Shown piece by piece: positions 16,889-25,940 of a stretch of DNA of 64,000 nt. The DNA comes from Clostridia bacterium (lineage in GTDB: Bacteria; Bacillota; Clostridia; Oscillospirales; Acutalibacteraceae): NCBI GenBank assembly GCA_017465465.1, contig JAFTWE010000054.1, positions 1 through 64,000 on the forward strand, read 5' to 3'. The notes under the pieces were generated by a model. The model saw only the letters and a program-made list of their open reading frames with translations, was not told the origin of the DNA and did not search any database. Both the position numbers and the translations under genes were made by a program. Each line of letters opens with the position of its first letter. Position 1 is the first letter of the stretch.

Positions 16889-18193
16889 ATGAACAAAAAT
16901 ATAATTTTTTATTTCAGTGACCAACAGAGATGGGATACCGTTAATGAGCAGGTAACTCCAAATCTTATGACTCTTGCCAAAGAGGGCGTTAAATTTAATA
17001 ATAATTTTACCTGCCAGCCTGTGTGCGGACCTGCCAGAGCCTGCATACAAACAGGTGTTTATGCCACGCAGAACGGTTGCGTTTTTAACGGAATAGCCCT
17101 TGAAGACGGTCAGCAGACTCTCGCTCATCATTTTAAAAATGCAGGCTATCAGACTGCCTACATAGGCAAGTGGCATTTAGCCTCTGACCGTTTTCCTAAC
17201 ATCGGCTTGCACTGTGAAAAAACTGCTGTTCCCAAGGGGCGTCAGGGCGGCTATGACTATTGGCGTGCCGCCGATGTGCTTGAATTTACTTCCGACAGCA
17301 AGGGCGGATACATTTTTGACGAAGACGGAAATAAAATTCCTTTTTACGGCTACCGTTCAGACTGTATCAATGATTTTGCGGTGGAATTTATTGAAAAATG
17401 TGACAAAGATAAGCCGTTTTTTATGTTTGTATCTCAGCTTGAGCCTCATCATCAGAACACTTCTCACCGTTTTGAGGGTCACCCCGACACGGTGGAGAGC
17501 TTCAAGGATTATCCCATTCCTTCAGATATCGCTTTTTTAGATGGCGATTATGACAAGGAATTTCCTGATTATATGTCTGCGTGTCAGCGTCTTGATTATA
17601 ATGTGGGTCAGCTTGTAGAAAAGCTCAAGGAGCTTGGCATTTATGAGGACACAATTATAATTTACACAAGTGACCACGGTTGCCACTTTAAAACAAGAAA
17701 TCTTGAATATAAGCGCTCCTGCCACGAAAGCGCAACCCACACACCGCTGATTATCAGAGGCGGTGAATTCCTCGGCGGTGAAGAATGTGAAAAGCTCACA
17801 AGCCTTATTGATATTCCGCCAACGCTTCTCAAAATGGCAGGCATAGAAATCCCTGAAGAATACAGGGGAGATGACCTTGCCTCGGATAAAGAAAAAGACT
17901 GTGTCTTTATGCAAATCAGCGAGGGTCAGGTTGGCAGAGCAATCAGAACAAAGGATTATAAATACTGCGTTCAGTCACCGGGCATAGGATATCTTAAATC
18001 AAAAAGCAAGGTTTATTTTGAAGCATATTTATATGACCTGAAAAAGGACCCCGATGAAAAGGTAAATCTTGTTAAAGACCCTGAATATAAAAATATCCGT
18101 TCTTCTCTTCAGAAAATGCTCAAAGAGCAAATGGCTTGGGCAGGGGAAGCTGAACCGACTATTTTACCTGCAATTATTGCAAACAGGAGGTAG
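16889..18193 (+). CDS. Cytoplasmic type I sulfatase (Cys type)
   Basis: A 434-residue arylsulfatase-superfamily enzyme that removes sulfate esters, probably from sugars. The formylglycine motif is CGPARACIQTG, with C46 as the residue to be oxidised. Metal ligands are visible in FSDQQRWD at the start and YTSDHG further on. No signal peptide is present, so it should work inside the cell on imported sulfated oligosaccharides. The start chosen is ATG 16889, which gives the expected N-terminus after GGGAGTG; an ATG eight codons upstream has no ribosome site. The next two genes encode a sugar importer and the radical-SAM enzyme needed to activate this Cys-type sulfatase. Confidence 0.92.
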   Translation: MNKNIIFYFSDQQRWDTVNEQVTPNLMTLAKEGVKFNNNFTCQPVCGPARACIQTGVYATQNGCVFNGIALEDGQQTLAHHFKNAGYQTAYIGKWHLASDRFPNIGLHCEKTAVPKGRQGGYDYWRAADVLEFTSDSKGGYIFDEDGNKIPFYGYRSDCINDFAVEFIEKCDKDKPFFMFVSQLEPHHQNTSHRFEGHPDTVESFKDYPIPSDIAFLDGDYDKEFPDYMSACQRLDYNVGQLVEKLKELGIYEDTIIIYTSDHGCHFKTRNLEYKRSCHESATHTPLIIRGGEFLGGEECEKLTSLIDIPPTLLKMAGIEIPEEYRGDDLASDKEKDCVFMQISEGQVGRAIRTKDYKYCVQSPGIGYLKSKSKVYFEAYLYDLKKDPDEKVNLVKDPEYKNIRSSLQKMLKEQMAWAGEAEPTILPAIIANRR

Positions 18194-18196
18194 TGT

Positions 18197-19570
18197 ATGA
18201 AATATTTAACCACTAAAGAAAGAATTTCGTTTACCGTTGCGGCATTTGGCAGAAGCGGAATTTACACTCTTATGTCGATGTTCGTTTTAAGATTTTTTAC
18301 TGATGCAGTAGGTATTTCTTCAATAGCAGCCGGTTATATCATTCTTGCCGGCAGAATTTTTGACGCCGCTAACGACCCGCTTATGGGATTTATCGTTGAC
18401 CGCACCCGTTCAAAATGGGGAAAGATGAGGCCGTATCTTCTTTATTCTCCTGTTCCTATTGCAATTACCACGATTTTATTGTTTACCGCACCCGATTTTA
18501 AATCAATGACAGCCAAGGTTGCCTATGCGGCGGTTACATATATCCTTTGGGGTATAGCGTTTACAATTCAGGATGTTCCGTTCTGGGGTCTCAGTGCGGT
18601 TATTACTCCGGATGAAAATGAAAGAACCTCTTTCATTTCAACTGCCCGTCTGGGCAGCACAGCAGGCGGAATTTTGCCAACACTTATTCTCCCGATTTTT
18701 ATTGCAGAGAACGCTTTCGGTCTTACAAAGGGTTTCTTTATCGGTGCTGTGATTTTTGCTGTGCTCGGTGCAGGGCTTTCAAGCCTTGCTTTCTTCAACA
18801 CCAAGGAACGCGTTGAAAATGTTGAAAAAGAAAAGTTTACTCTTAAAGAAACAGTTTCTCTTATTGTTCACAACAAGGTACTTCTTATAGTTGTAGCTTC
18901 TGCGATTCTCGGCTCAACAATGGTTATGGCAAATGTATCAGCAAGCTATATTTATAATTATCTCATTGAGGACAGCGGAATAATCCCTCAGAATATTCTG
19001 CTTACGGCAATGACTGTTGCAATCGGTGCAGGTATGATTCCGCCGATGCTTTTCCTGCCTGTTCTGAGAAAGAAATTCGACCTTAAAACCATTTATATTT
19101 TCTCATCACTTTTTGGTATCGTTTCTCACGTTGCTCTTTGGTTTTTCGGTTATTCAAATATATATGTGCTTCTTGTTTGCTTTGTGTTTATGGGTATTCC
19201 TCTCGGAGTTTACAATGTTATCACTTACGCCCTTATTGCTGACAGCGTTGACTACATTGAATGGAAAACAGGCAAAAGAAGTGAAGGCATCTGCTTTGCG
19301 TTTCAGACCTTTTTGAGTAAGGTAACGGCGGGTATTGCCACATTTGCTACAAGTATTGTTTTAACTGTTACTAATTTTAAGCAGCCGATAAACGATATTG
19401 TTCAGCAACAGTCAGAATTTACCAAAAACGGACTTTTCTTTATGATTACTCTTCTTCCTGCAATCGGTTTTGCACTCACAATTATTCCTATGCTTTTTAA
19501 CGATTACACAGGTGAAAAGAAAAAGTCTATTCAAAAAGAGCTTGCTGAAAGAAGGGCGGCTCATAAATGA
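18197..19570 (+). CDS. GPH-family (glycoside-pentoside-hexuronide) sugar:cation symporter
   Basis: A 457-residue membrane protein with about 12 transmembrane helices. It has the GPH features of the MFS superfamily: GRIFDAANDPLMGFIVDRT in the second-to-third helix loop, and RPYLLYSP soon after. Members import di- and oligosaccharides such as melibiose, lactose or glucuronides with Na+ or H+. Placed between the sulfatase and its activase and ahead of a beta-galactosidase, it probably brings in a sulfated galactoside. GGAGG precedes the ATG, and its end overlaps the activase gene by 4 bases. Confidence 0.92.
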   Translation: MKYLTTKERISFTVAAFGRSGIYTLMSMFVLRFFTDAVGISSIAAGYIILAGRIFDAANDPLMGFIVDRTRSKWGKMRPYLLYSPVPIAITTILLFTAPDFKSMTAKVAYAAVTYILWGIAFTIQDVPFWGLSAVITPDENERTSFISTARLGSTAGGILPTLILPIFIAENAFGLTKGFFIGAVIFAVLGAGLSSLAFFNTKERVENVEKEKFTLKETVSLIVHNKVLLIVVASAILGSTMVMANVSASYIYNYLIEDSGIIPQNILLTAMTVAIGAGMIPPMLFLPVLRKKFDLKTIYIFSSLFGIVSHVALWFFGYSNIYVLLVCFVFMGIPLGVYNVITYALIADSVDYIEWKTGKRSEGICFAFQTFLSKVTAGIATFATSIVLTVTNFKQPINDIVQQQSEFTKNGLFFMITLLPAIGFALTIIPMLFNDYTGEKKKSIQKELAERRAAHK

Positions 19571-20598
19571 TTTCGTTTCTGATAAAGCCGTCATCCTCTC
19601 TGTGTAATATGAGTTGCTCATACTGCTTTTATTGCGATGAAGCTAAAAACAGAGAAAATGCTTCGCTGGGCTTTATGAAAAAAGAAACAGCAGAAAATAT
19701 TATCAAAAAAGCCGCCGAAATTTCAAAAGAAGCAATGTTTGTTTTTCAGGGCGGGGAGCCGCTTCTGGCAGGGGTGGAGTTTTATAAAGACTTTGCCGAA
19801 ATGTGCAAAGGATACGGCTTGAAAGCTCATTACTCAATTCAGACAAACGGCACTCTTATTGATGAAGAATTTATCCGATTTTTTAAAGAAAACAATGTGC
19901 TTCTGGGTGTATCCCTTGACGGAGTTGAAGAGGTACATAACAGCCTGAGGAAAACAGCCGACGGCAAGCCTACATTCAAGACGGTTTTTGATAATATTAA
20001 GCTGCTTCAAAAAAATGAAATTGAATTTAACATTTTAACCGTAATTACTCCGGAGGTTGTTAAGCATACGGAAGAAATTTACCGGTTCTATATGGAAAAC
20101 GGATTTTACTGTCAGCAGTATATACCCTGCATTGATGAAATAAATTCTTCTCAAAGGGCTTTATCAAACAGCGAATATGCCGATTTTTTAAAGCGGCTTT
20201 TTACTCTTTATTTTAATGACAAGCGTAGGGGAGTGCCTGTTTCTGTCAGATATTTTGACAATCTCTTAATGAAGCTTAACGGTATGCCTGCCGAGCAATG
20301 CGGAATGAACGGCATTTGCACGGTTCAGCTCGTAATTGAGGGTGACGGAACGGTTTATCCATGCGATTTTTACTGTATTGACGGTTATGATTTGGGAAAT
20401 ATCAATACACATTCTTTGGATGAAATTTTAAATTCTTCCAAAGCAAAAAGCTTTTTAAATGACAACCAAACAGCACATAAATGCAAGGAATGTGAATTCT
20501 TCAGAATCTGCGCAGGCGGTTGCAAAAGATACAGAGCAGACGGATTAAATGATTTCTGCGAGGCGTATAAAGAATTTTTTGAATTTTCAATGAGATAG
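19567..20598 (+). CDS. Anaerobic sulfatase-maturating enzyme (radical SAM, SPASM)
   Basis: anSME oxidises the sulfatase active-site cysteine to formylglycine without oxygen. The 343-residue protein has the radical-SAM CX3CX2C cluster motif (C13, C17 and C20 in CNMSCSYC), the FQGGEPLL SAM-binding motif, and a C-terminal SPASM region with many cysteines (GDGTVYPCDFYC, CKECEFFRICAGGC, FCEAY) for two auxiliary Fe-S clusters. The ATG overlaps the transporter stop (ATGA). Its place in the operon fixes its client as the Cys-type sulfatase three genes upstream, though it may also serve others in the genome. Confidence 0.94.
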   Translation: MISFLIKPSSSLCNMSCSYCFYCDEAKNRENASLGFMKKETAENIIKKAAEISKEAMFVFQGGEPLLAGVEFYKDFAEMCKGYGLKAHYSIQTNGTLIDEEFIRFFKENNVLLGVSLDGVEEVHNSLRKTADGKPTFKTVFDNIKLLQKNEIEFNILTVITPEVVKHTEEIYRFYMENGFYCQQYIPCIDEINSSQRALSNSEYADFLKRLFTLYFNDKRRGVPVSVRYFDNLLMKLNGMPAEQCGMNGICTVQLVIEGDGTVYPCDFYCIDGYDLGNINTHSLDEILNSSKAKSFLNDNQTAHKCKECEFFRICAGGCKRYRADGLNDFCEAYKEFFEFSMR

Positions 20599-20607
20599 GA
20601 GATTTCT

Positions 20608-23600
20608 ATGAAGTACAACTGGGAAAATCCGGAGATTTTTAAAATTAACAAAGAAGACGGTCACGTTATAGCAATGCCTTATGACGATGCGCAGTCTGCA
20701 GTTGAGGGTGAGCAAAGCCCTTACAAAATGACACTTAACGGAACATGGAAATTCCATTGGCAGTTAGGTCTTAAAAACGGCTTGCCTGAGGGCTATTTTG
20801 CAGATAGCTATGATGCTTCTTCCTGGGATGATATTGAAGTGCCGTCAATCTGGCAGTTAAAGGGCTACGGTGTGCCTCTTTATTATGCAAGCACATTCCC
20901 TAAGGCAATCTGCAGAAGAAAAAATAAAATCCCCACTATTGACCACGACTGTCAGGAGGTGGGTATTTACCACCGTGACTTTGAAATTCCCGAAAACTGG
21001 GAAGACAGAGAAATTTTTATTCACTTCGGCGCCTGCAAATCTGCTCTTGAGCTTTATGTAAACGGCGAGTTTGTGGGCTATTCTCAGGGCTCGATGACTC
21101 CCCATGAGTTTGATATTACCAAGTATTTAAGAAAAGGCGTAAACAATGTTACCGCAACGGTTTACCGTTACAGTGATGCTACATATATCGAAAATCAGGA
21201 TATGTGGAATATGTCTGGTATTTACCGTGAGGTTTATCTCTTTGCCGAGCCTAAGGTTTGCATCAGAGATTTCTTTGTTAAGACCCACTTTGACAAAGAG
21301 TTTGTGAATGCTGAAATTTCAGTAGATGTTTTTCTTAAAAATTATTCTCAGGATTCTTTCTCAGGTATTCTTTCTGTTTCTCTTCTTGAAGACGGAATCG
21401 AAATCGGGGATAAAGGATTTATCCTCAAAGGTGAAAAGAATACAACCTATAATTTCAAAAAGCTTGTTGAATCTCCCCGTCAGTGGTCAAGTGAAAATCC
21501 CAACAGATACACCCTTGTGATTTCACTTGTTAAGGGCGGAGAAGTTGTTTGCGCCAAGAGCATAAAGGTAGGCTTTAAGCAGATTGATTTTATCGGTGAA
21601 AGAATTTATGCCAACGGTGTGCCGCTTCTGATTAAGGGCGTTAACCGCCACGACTTTGACCCCGATACGGGCTGGAATGTTCCTAAAGAGCGCCATATTC
21701 AGGATATTATGATTATGAAGCGCAACAATATAAACTCAGTAAGAACAAGCCATTACCCCGATGACCCGTATTTCTATGATTTGTGTGATGAATACGGTTT
21801 GTGGGTTATGGATGAATGTGATATGGAAACTCACGGTGTCCGTCGTAAAAATGTTCCGGGTGATAATCCGAAATGGACAGGCGCTGTCTGTGATAAAATG
21901 GAAAGAATGGTCCTTCGTGACCGAAACCACCCCTGCGTATTTATGTGGTCATTGGGTAACGAAGCAGGTGACGGCTCCAACTTCTTAAGAATGAAAGAGG
22001 CCGCACTCAGACTTGACGATACGAGAAAGTTCCACTATGAGGGTGACTTTAATTTCACCAAGAGCGATGTTATCAGCCGTATGTATCCCGGCGCTGATTT
22101 GATGAAAAAGCTGGGTGAAAAGCAAGAGATTAAGCCCACCGCTTTTGAAAACTTTGCAAACGCTCTTGCCGCTGACAATAAGCCCATTAAGGCTTCTGAC
22201 TATGAGGGCAAGCCCGTAATTCTTTGTGAATATGCTCACGCTATGGAAAACAGCCTTGGTAATTTCCAGGAGTTTATGGATGACTTTGAAAAGTACGATA
22301 ATCTCTGCGGCGGATATATCTGGGACTTTGTTGACCAGGCACTTCGTTTTAAAGAAGACGGAGTTGAAAAATGGGTTTACGGCACAGACTTTGAAAAGGA
22401 AGAAGCAAAGAGCAAGAAATTTAATTTTATTAACATCACTGCTCTTACCGGCAGTAACACATATTTCAATGCCAACGGAATAATCGGCGCTGACAGAAGT
22501 GTTCACCCGAGCATCTACGAGGTTAAAAAGGTTTACGCCCCCGTTAAGGTTGAAGCAAAAGACCTTGAAACAGGTGTGTTTACAGTTAAAAATAAATTCC
22601 TGTTTTTAACCCTTGAGGATTACATCTTAACTTGTGAAATTTCTGCTGACGGTGAAGTAATTCAGCGTGCAGAGCTTGAAGGCTTTGATGTTGCTCCTCA
22701 GAGTGAGAGAGAGCTTAAATTCGGATATAATCTTGATAATTTCCCGAATGATAAAGAGAGCATTATAACATTTTCACTTAAATATAAGGTTGATAAGCCT
22801 TGGGCAAAAGCAGGCTATGAGGTTACCTTTGACCAGTATATAATCAAGCAGCCGAGCCTTCAGGAAAAAGAGCCGGCTCAGGGTAAGCTTACCGCTCTTA
22901 AAAAGGGTGCAACAGTTACCGTTAACGGACTTGATTTCTTTGCTGTTGTTGAAAAGGGTAAGCTTGTTTCGCTGAATTATAACGGAACGGAAATGCTCAA
23001 AGCTCCCGTAAGACCGAATTATTTCAGAGCTCTTACCGACAACGATATCGGTACATTTAATTTTGTTCCTTATGTGATTCCTTTCCACGCAAAATACCGC
23101 TATAAGGCTGCAACGGAAATGGCAAAGGGCAAAATCAAAGCTGTTAAAGAAAACGGCGACGGAACCGTTACCGTTGAAACCGCTTTTACTGCTCCTTATA
23201 TGGCGGGTGTTAAGATTATCTACACCTTCAGCCCTGACGGAACAGTTAAGGTAACTCACAAGGGTAAACCGTGGTTGATTAAAATGGTCAGATTCGGAAC
23301 ACAGTTTGCACTTTCTGACGCTTACAAAAATGTTGAATGGTACGGCAGAGGCCCCCACGAAAACTATTGTGACAGAAAAACAGGTGCGAGAATTGCTGTT
23401 CACAAAATGACTGTTGACGAAATGGAACACAGGTATATGCGTCCGCAGGAAAACGGTTGCAGAACTGATGTGAGAACAATTAAGCTTACCGATGAAAACG
23501 ATAAGGGTGTTAAAATCACAGGCTGCGGCAATCCGCTTTCATTCAATGCCTGGCATTATGAGCTTATGGATTTGGAAAAAGCAACCCATATCCACGAACT

Positions 23601-23748
23601 CGAGAAGAAAAATATCACAACCCTCAGCATTGACCTCGCTCAGTGCGGTGTAGGCGGTGATATGCCTGGTATGGCCTGCCTTCGTGAGCCGTACATTCTC
23701 CACAGCGGCAAGGATTATGAATACAGCTTTACAATAGAAAGAGTATAA
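20608..23748 (+). CDS. lacZ: LacZ-type GH2 beta-galactosidase
   Basis: A 1046-residue cytoplasmic beta-galactosidase with all five LacZ domains, ending in the beta-galactosidase small-chain domain (about 770-1046). The acid/base is E452 in SLGNEAGDG and the nucleophile is E541 in ILCEYAHAMENS. The GRGPHENYCDR segment of the C-terminal domain is also characteristic. No signal peptide is present. It is the last gene of the sulfatase operon and would release galactose from imported, desulfated oligosaccharides. A GGAG ribosome site precedes the ATG, 9 bases after the activase gene. A strong bidirectional terminator follows. Confidence 0.95.
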   Translation: MKYNWENPEIFKINKEDGHVIAMPYDDAQSAVEGEQSPYKMTLNGTWKFHWQLGLKNGLPEGYFADSYDASSWDDIEVPSIWQLKGYGVPLYYASTFPKAICRRKNKIPTIDHDCQEVGIYHRDFEIPENWEDREIFIHFGACKSALELYVNGEFVGYSQGSMTPHEFDITKYLRKGVNNVTATVYRYSDATYIENQDMWNMSGIYREVYLFAEPKVCIRDFFVKTHFDKEFVNAEISVDVFLKNYSQDSFSGILSVSLLEDGIEIGDKGFILKGEKNTTYNFKKLVESPRQWSSENPNRYTLVISLVKGGEVVCAKSIKVGFKQIDFIGERIYANGVPLLIKGVNRHDFDPDTGWNVPKERHIQDIMIMKRNNINSVRTSHYPDDPYFYDLCDEYGLWVMDECDMETHGVRRKNVPGDNPKWTGAVCDKMERMVLRDRNHPCVFMWSLGNEAGDGSNFLRMKEAALRLDDTRKFHYEGDFNFTKSDVISRMYPGADLMKKLGEKQEIKPTAFENFANALAADNKPIKASDYEGKPVILCEYAHAMENSLGNFQEFMDDFEKYDNLCGGYIWDFVDQALRFKEDGVEKWVYGTDFEKEEAKSKKFNFINITALTGSNTYFNANGIIGADRSVHPSIYEVKKVYAPVKVEAKDLETGVFTVKNKFLFLTLEDYILTCEISADGEVIQRAELEGFDVAPQSERELKFGYNLDNFPNDKESIITFSLKYKVDKPWAKAGYEVTFDQYIIKQPSLQEKEPAQGKLTALKKGATVTVNGLDFFAVVEKGKLVSLNYNGTEMLKAPVRPNYFRALTDNDIGTFNFVPYVIPFHAKYRYKAATEMAKGKIKAVKENGDGTVTVETAFTAPYMAGVKIIYTFSPDGTVKVTHKGKPWLIKMVRFGTQFALSDAYKNVEWYGRGPHENYCDRKTGARIAVHKMTVDEMEHRYMRPQENGCRTDVRTIKLTDENDKGVKITGCGNPLSFNAWHYELMDLEKATHIHELEKKNITTLSIDLAQCGVGGDMPGMACLREPYILHSGKDYEYSFTIERV

Positions 23749-23752
23749 AATA

Positions 23753-23788
23753 AAATCTGTATCACTAAGTTTTTAGTGATACAGATTT
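23753..23788. terminator. Strong bidirectional terminator after lacZ and the GNAT gene
   Basis: A perfect 16-bp stem (23753-23768 with 23773-23788) around GTTT, with a T run on the plus strand and AAAATAAAA context giving T-rich sequence on the minus strand. It separates the convergent sulfatase and esterase operons. Confidence 0.9.
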
Positions 23789-23789
23789 T

Positions 23790-24275
23790 TTACAGTTCGA
23801 TATAGTGCGGAATAATATCCTCATAATGCCCGTCTTTCATTAAAAAGCCTTTCGGGATTGTTCCCAGTTGAGTAAATCCAAGCTTTTTGTAAAGATGTAA
23901 GGCTGAGTGATTTGTTTTAACCACAGCATTAAACTGCAGAATTTTAAATCCGAGATTTTTAGCTTCTTTTATGCAATCCTTAACGAGGGCTTCGCCTATG
24001 TGTTGCCCTCTTAAGGATTTTTTTACTGCATAGCTCGCATTGCAGATATGAGCGCATCTGCCCACATTGTTGGGGTGAAGAATATATAGCCCTATAATTT
24101 CTTCTTTTCTTACCGCTACGGCAGTTCTGCTTTGTGAAGAGAAAAAATCCTGTGCACTTTTTAAATCAAGAACATCTTTTTGCGGAAAAGCAATTCCGTC
24201 TTTTACAATATCGTTCCAGATTTCAATCATCTCGGGCAAATCACTCTTTTGAAAAGCTCTGATTATGTATTCCAT
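23790..24275 (-). CDS. GNAT-family N-acetyltransferase
   Basis: A 161-residue single-domain acetyltransferase. The acetyl-CoA pyrophosphate-binding loop is SLRGQHIGEAL (around residue 90-100), followed by the ALHLYKKLGF helix-strand that closes the fold. It resembles the phosphinothricin-acetyltransferase branch in its N-terminal IWNDIVKDGIAFP segment, but the substrate is unknown. It begins directly after the stop codon of the sugar isomerase gene, with no gap, so it is the last member of the esterase operon. Confidence 0.82.
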   Translation of the reverse strand: MEYIIRAFQKSDLPEMIEIWNDIVKDGIAFPQKDVLDLKSAQDFFSSQSRTAVAVRKEEIIGLYILHPNNVGRCAHICNASYAVKKSLRGQHIGEALVKDCIKEAKNLGFKILQFNAVVKTNHSALHLYKKLGFTQLGTIPKGFLMKDGHYEDIIPHYIEL

Positions 24276-25145
24276 TTAACCGATAAGATTTCTCAAAAAT
24301 TCAACAGCGGCTGAAATATCCTTTGCAGGGTCGTCGCCAACTTCTCTTTCGATTGTGAGGAAGCCTTTGAAGCCGATGTCATCAAGAGCGGCAAGGTATT
24401 CGGGGAACGGAACGCTGCCTGTACCGAGAGGAACTTCTTCAAAAGAATCAGCGCCTGTTACATGCTCGCCTTCAATAAGAATTTTGTCAGCGCCGGGCAT
24501 ACCGTAAACCTTGTCAGGGTGAACATAGAAATTCTGAACACCGTCTTTTGCGTGGGTATGAACAATGTAATCCTTAAGATTGTAAACAGCCTGAACAGGG
24601 TCGTCACCTGTTACCATAACGAGGTTTGCAGGGTCAAGGTTAACACCTACGCCTGTTGAGCCAAGGGAATCAAGGAAGCCCTTGAGCATAAGTGAGGTTT
24701 CGGGACCTGTTTCAACTGCAAAGTGAGCGCCGATTGAATCAGCATAAGAGCTGAGCTCAAAGCAAGCCTCCTGCATAATTTTATATCTGTCACTGTTTTT
24801 ATCTTCGGGAACAACACCGATATGAGTTGTAACAATGTCTGTGCCAAGCTCTTTGGCCATATCAAGAATTCTCTTCGATTTTTCAACCTTGTGAGGGTTC
24901 TGGTCCTTGTGAACAAATCCGCCTCCGCCAAGGTCACCGCAAAGAGCTGAAATAACAAGACCGTTATCTTCAACAAGAGCCTTGAATTCGCGTCTTTTCT
25001 GAGCGCTCATATTTTCGGGGGCCATATCTCCGTGAGAGGCATAAACCTGAATTCCGTCAGCGCCAACCAAAGCAGCCTTTTTAACAGCCTCAGGAATGGG
25101 TAAACGGAAAGAGTCAACGATAACACCTACAGGGAACTTAAACAT
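24276..25145 (-). CDS. Sugar phosphate isomerase/epimerase (xylose isomerase-like TIM barrel)
   Basis: A 289-residue protein of the AP-endonuclease-2/xylose-isomerase superfamily. Metal-site segments are visible: HIGVV, the AVETGPE strand with its glutamate, [15 protein letters not shown] with the histidine pair, and FLTIEREVG near the end. Members interconvert ketoses or inositols. The gene lies between an SGNH esterase and an acetyltransferase, which suggests handling of an acetylated sugar. AGGAGG lies upstream of the ATG, 15 bases from the esterase stop. Confidence 0.87.
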   Translation of the reverse strand: MFKFPVGVIVDSFRLPIPEAVKKAALVGADGIQVYASHGDMAPENMSAQKRREFKALVEDNGLVISALCGDLGGGGFVHKDQNPHKVEKSKRILDMAKELGTDIVTTHIGVVPEDKNSDRYKIMQEACFELSSYADSIGAHFAVETGPETSLMLKGFLDSLGSTGVGVNLDPANLVMVTGDDPVQAVYNLKDYIVHTHAKDGVQNFYVHPDKVYGMPGADKILIEGEHVTGADSFEEVPLGTGSVPFPEYLAALDDIGFKGFLTIEREVGDDPAKDISAAVEFLRNLIG

Positions 25146-25160
25146 AATAATTTTTCCTCC

Positions 25161-25784
25161 TTATAATTCAAGAGCTTTAATAAGCTCGTTAGCAATAAGC
25201 TTGTGACCTGCCGGGGCAGGGTGAACACCGTCTGCAAGCCAGCAGTCAGACGGGGCAATTTTGCAAAGCTCGTCAAATTTGTCCTGAAGCGGAACAAAAG
25301 TAAAGCCGAATTTTTCTGCAAGAGCCTTTGCTTTTTTTGCCATAGCTTTAACTCCTGTGTCAAAATCCTCCCAACGGGCTTCGGTTGCTGTGCCTTTGAG
25401 AACAAACGGCTCAAGAACGATAATTTTAATATCGGGAAGCTCCTTGAGAATGTCCTCATAAAGCATTGTCATAATTTGCTCGTATCTTTCGGGGGCAACT
25501 CCGTTTTCGCCGTTGATGCCGTGCCAAACATCGTTAACACCGATTAAGATGCTCATATAATCAGGCTTCAGGTTTACAATGTCGGTATACATTCTTGCGT
25601 ATACGCTCGTGCTTCTGTCGCCGCTGATACCCTTGTTAAAAAATCTGAATTCACCGGGATATTTCAAGCTTAACTCGCCCACAACCATATTGGGGTAGCC
25701 CAGACCGAAGCTGTAACCGTCTTCACGCTCGCGCTGTCTGTCGGCGTCGGTTATCGAGTCACCTTGAAAAAGAAAAGTTTTCAT
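25161..25784 (-). CDS. SGNH/GDSL-family hydrolase (carbohydrate esterase-like)
   Basis: A 207-residue cytoplasmic esterase. It has all four SGNH blocks: GDSIT with nucleophile S10, GISGDR, IGVNDVW, and DGVHP with the catalytic D185 and H188. It lacks a signal peptide and so should de-acetylate imported sugars or small esters. It is the first gene of a three-gene operon with the isomerase and the GNAT. A very strong ribosome site (GGAGGTGAT) precedes the ATG. Confidence 0.9.
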   Translation of the reverse strand: MKTFLFQGDSITDADRQREREDGYSFGLGYPNMVVGELSLKYPGEFRFFNKGISGDRSTSVYARMYTDIVNLKPDYMSILIGVNDVWHGINGENGVAPERYEQIMTMLYEDILKELPDIKIIVLEPFVLKGTATEARWEDFDTGVKAMAKKAKALAEKFGFTFVPLQDKFDELCKIAPSDCWLADGVHPAPAGHKLIANELIKALEL

Positions 25785-25803
25785 AACATATCACCTCCAA
25801 TAA

Positions 25804-25832
25804 ATTATACATTCTGTAAGAGAGGAATACAA
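25804..25832 (-). promoter_or_regulatory. Sigma-A-type promoter for the esterase operon
   Basis: On the minus strand TTGTAT (25832-25827), a 17-base spacer and TATAAT (25809-25804), about 20 bases before the SGNH gene. Confidence 0.7.
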
Positions 25833-25878
25833 GAGCAAAAAAGGAAAAATTTTAATTGTAAAATATTGATGAAAACAC

Positions 25879-25907
25879 TTGAATATTATCGATTTAGGTA
25901 TTATCAT
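25879..25907 (+). promoter_or_regulatory. Sigma-A-type promoter for the O-acetylation operon
   Basis: TTGAAT (25879-25884), a 17-base spacer and TATCAT (25902-25907), followed by GAGGAGG and the TTG start of the MBOAT gene. Confidence 0.6.
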
Positions 25908-25940
25908 ATTACGAGTGATTAAATTGAGGAGGTTTGGCAT

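Noticed and set aside
16745..17176. A 143-codon minus-strand frame across the divergent promoter region
   Set aside because: It covers the sulfatase start and both promoters and has no recognisable protein features.
22774..23430. A 218-codon minus-strand frame inside lacZ
   Set aside because: It is opposite the conserved C-terminal domains of LacZ, with no independent signals.
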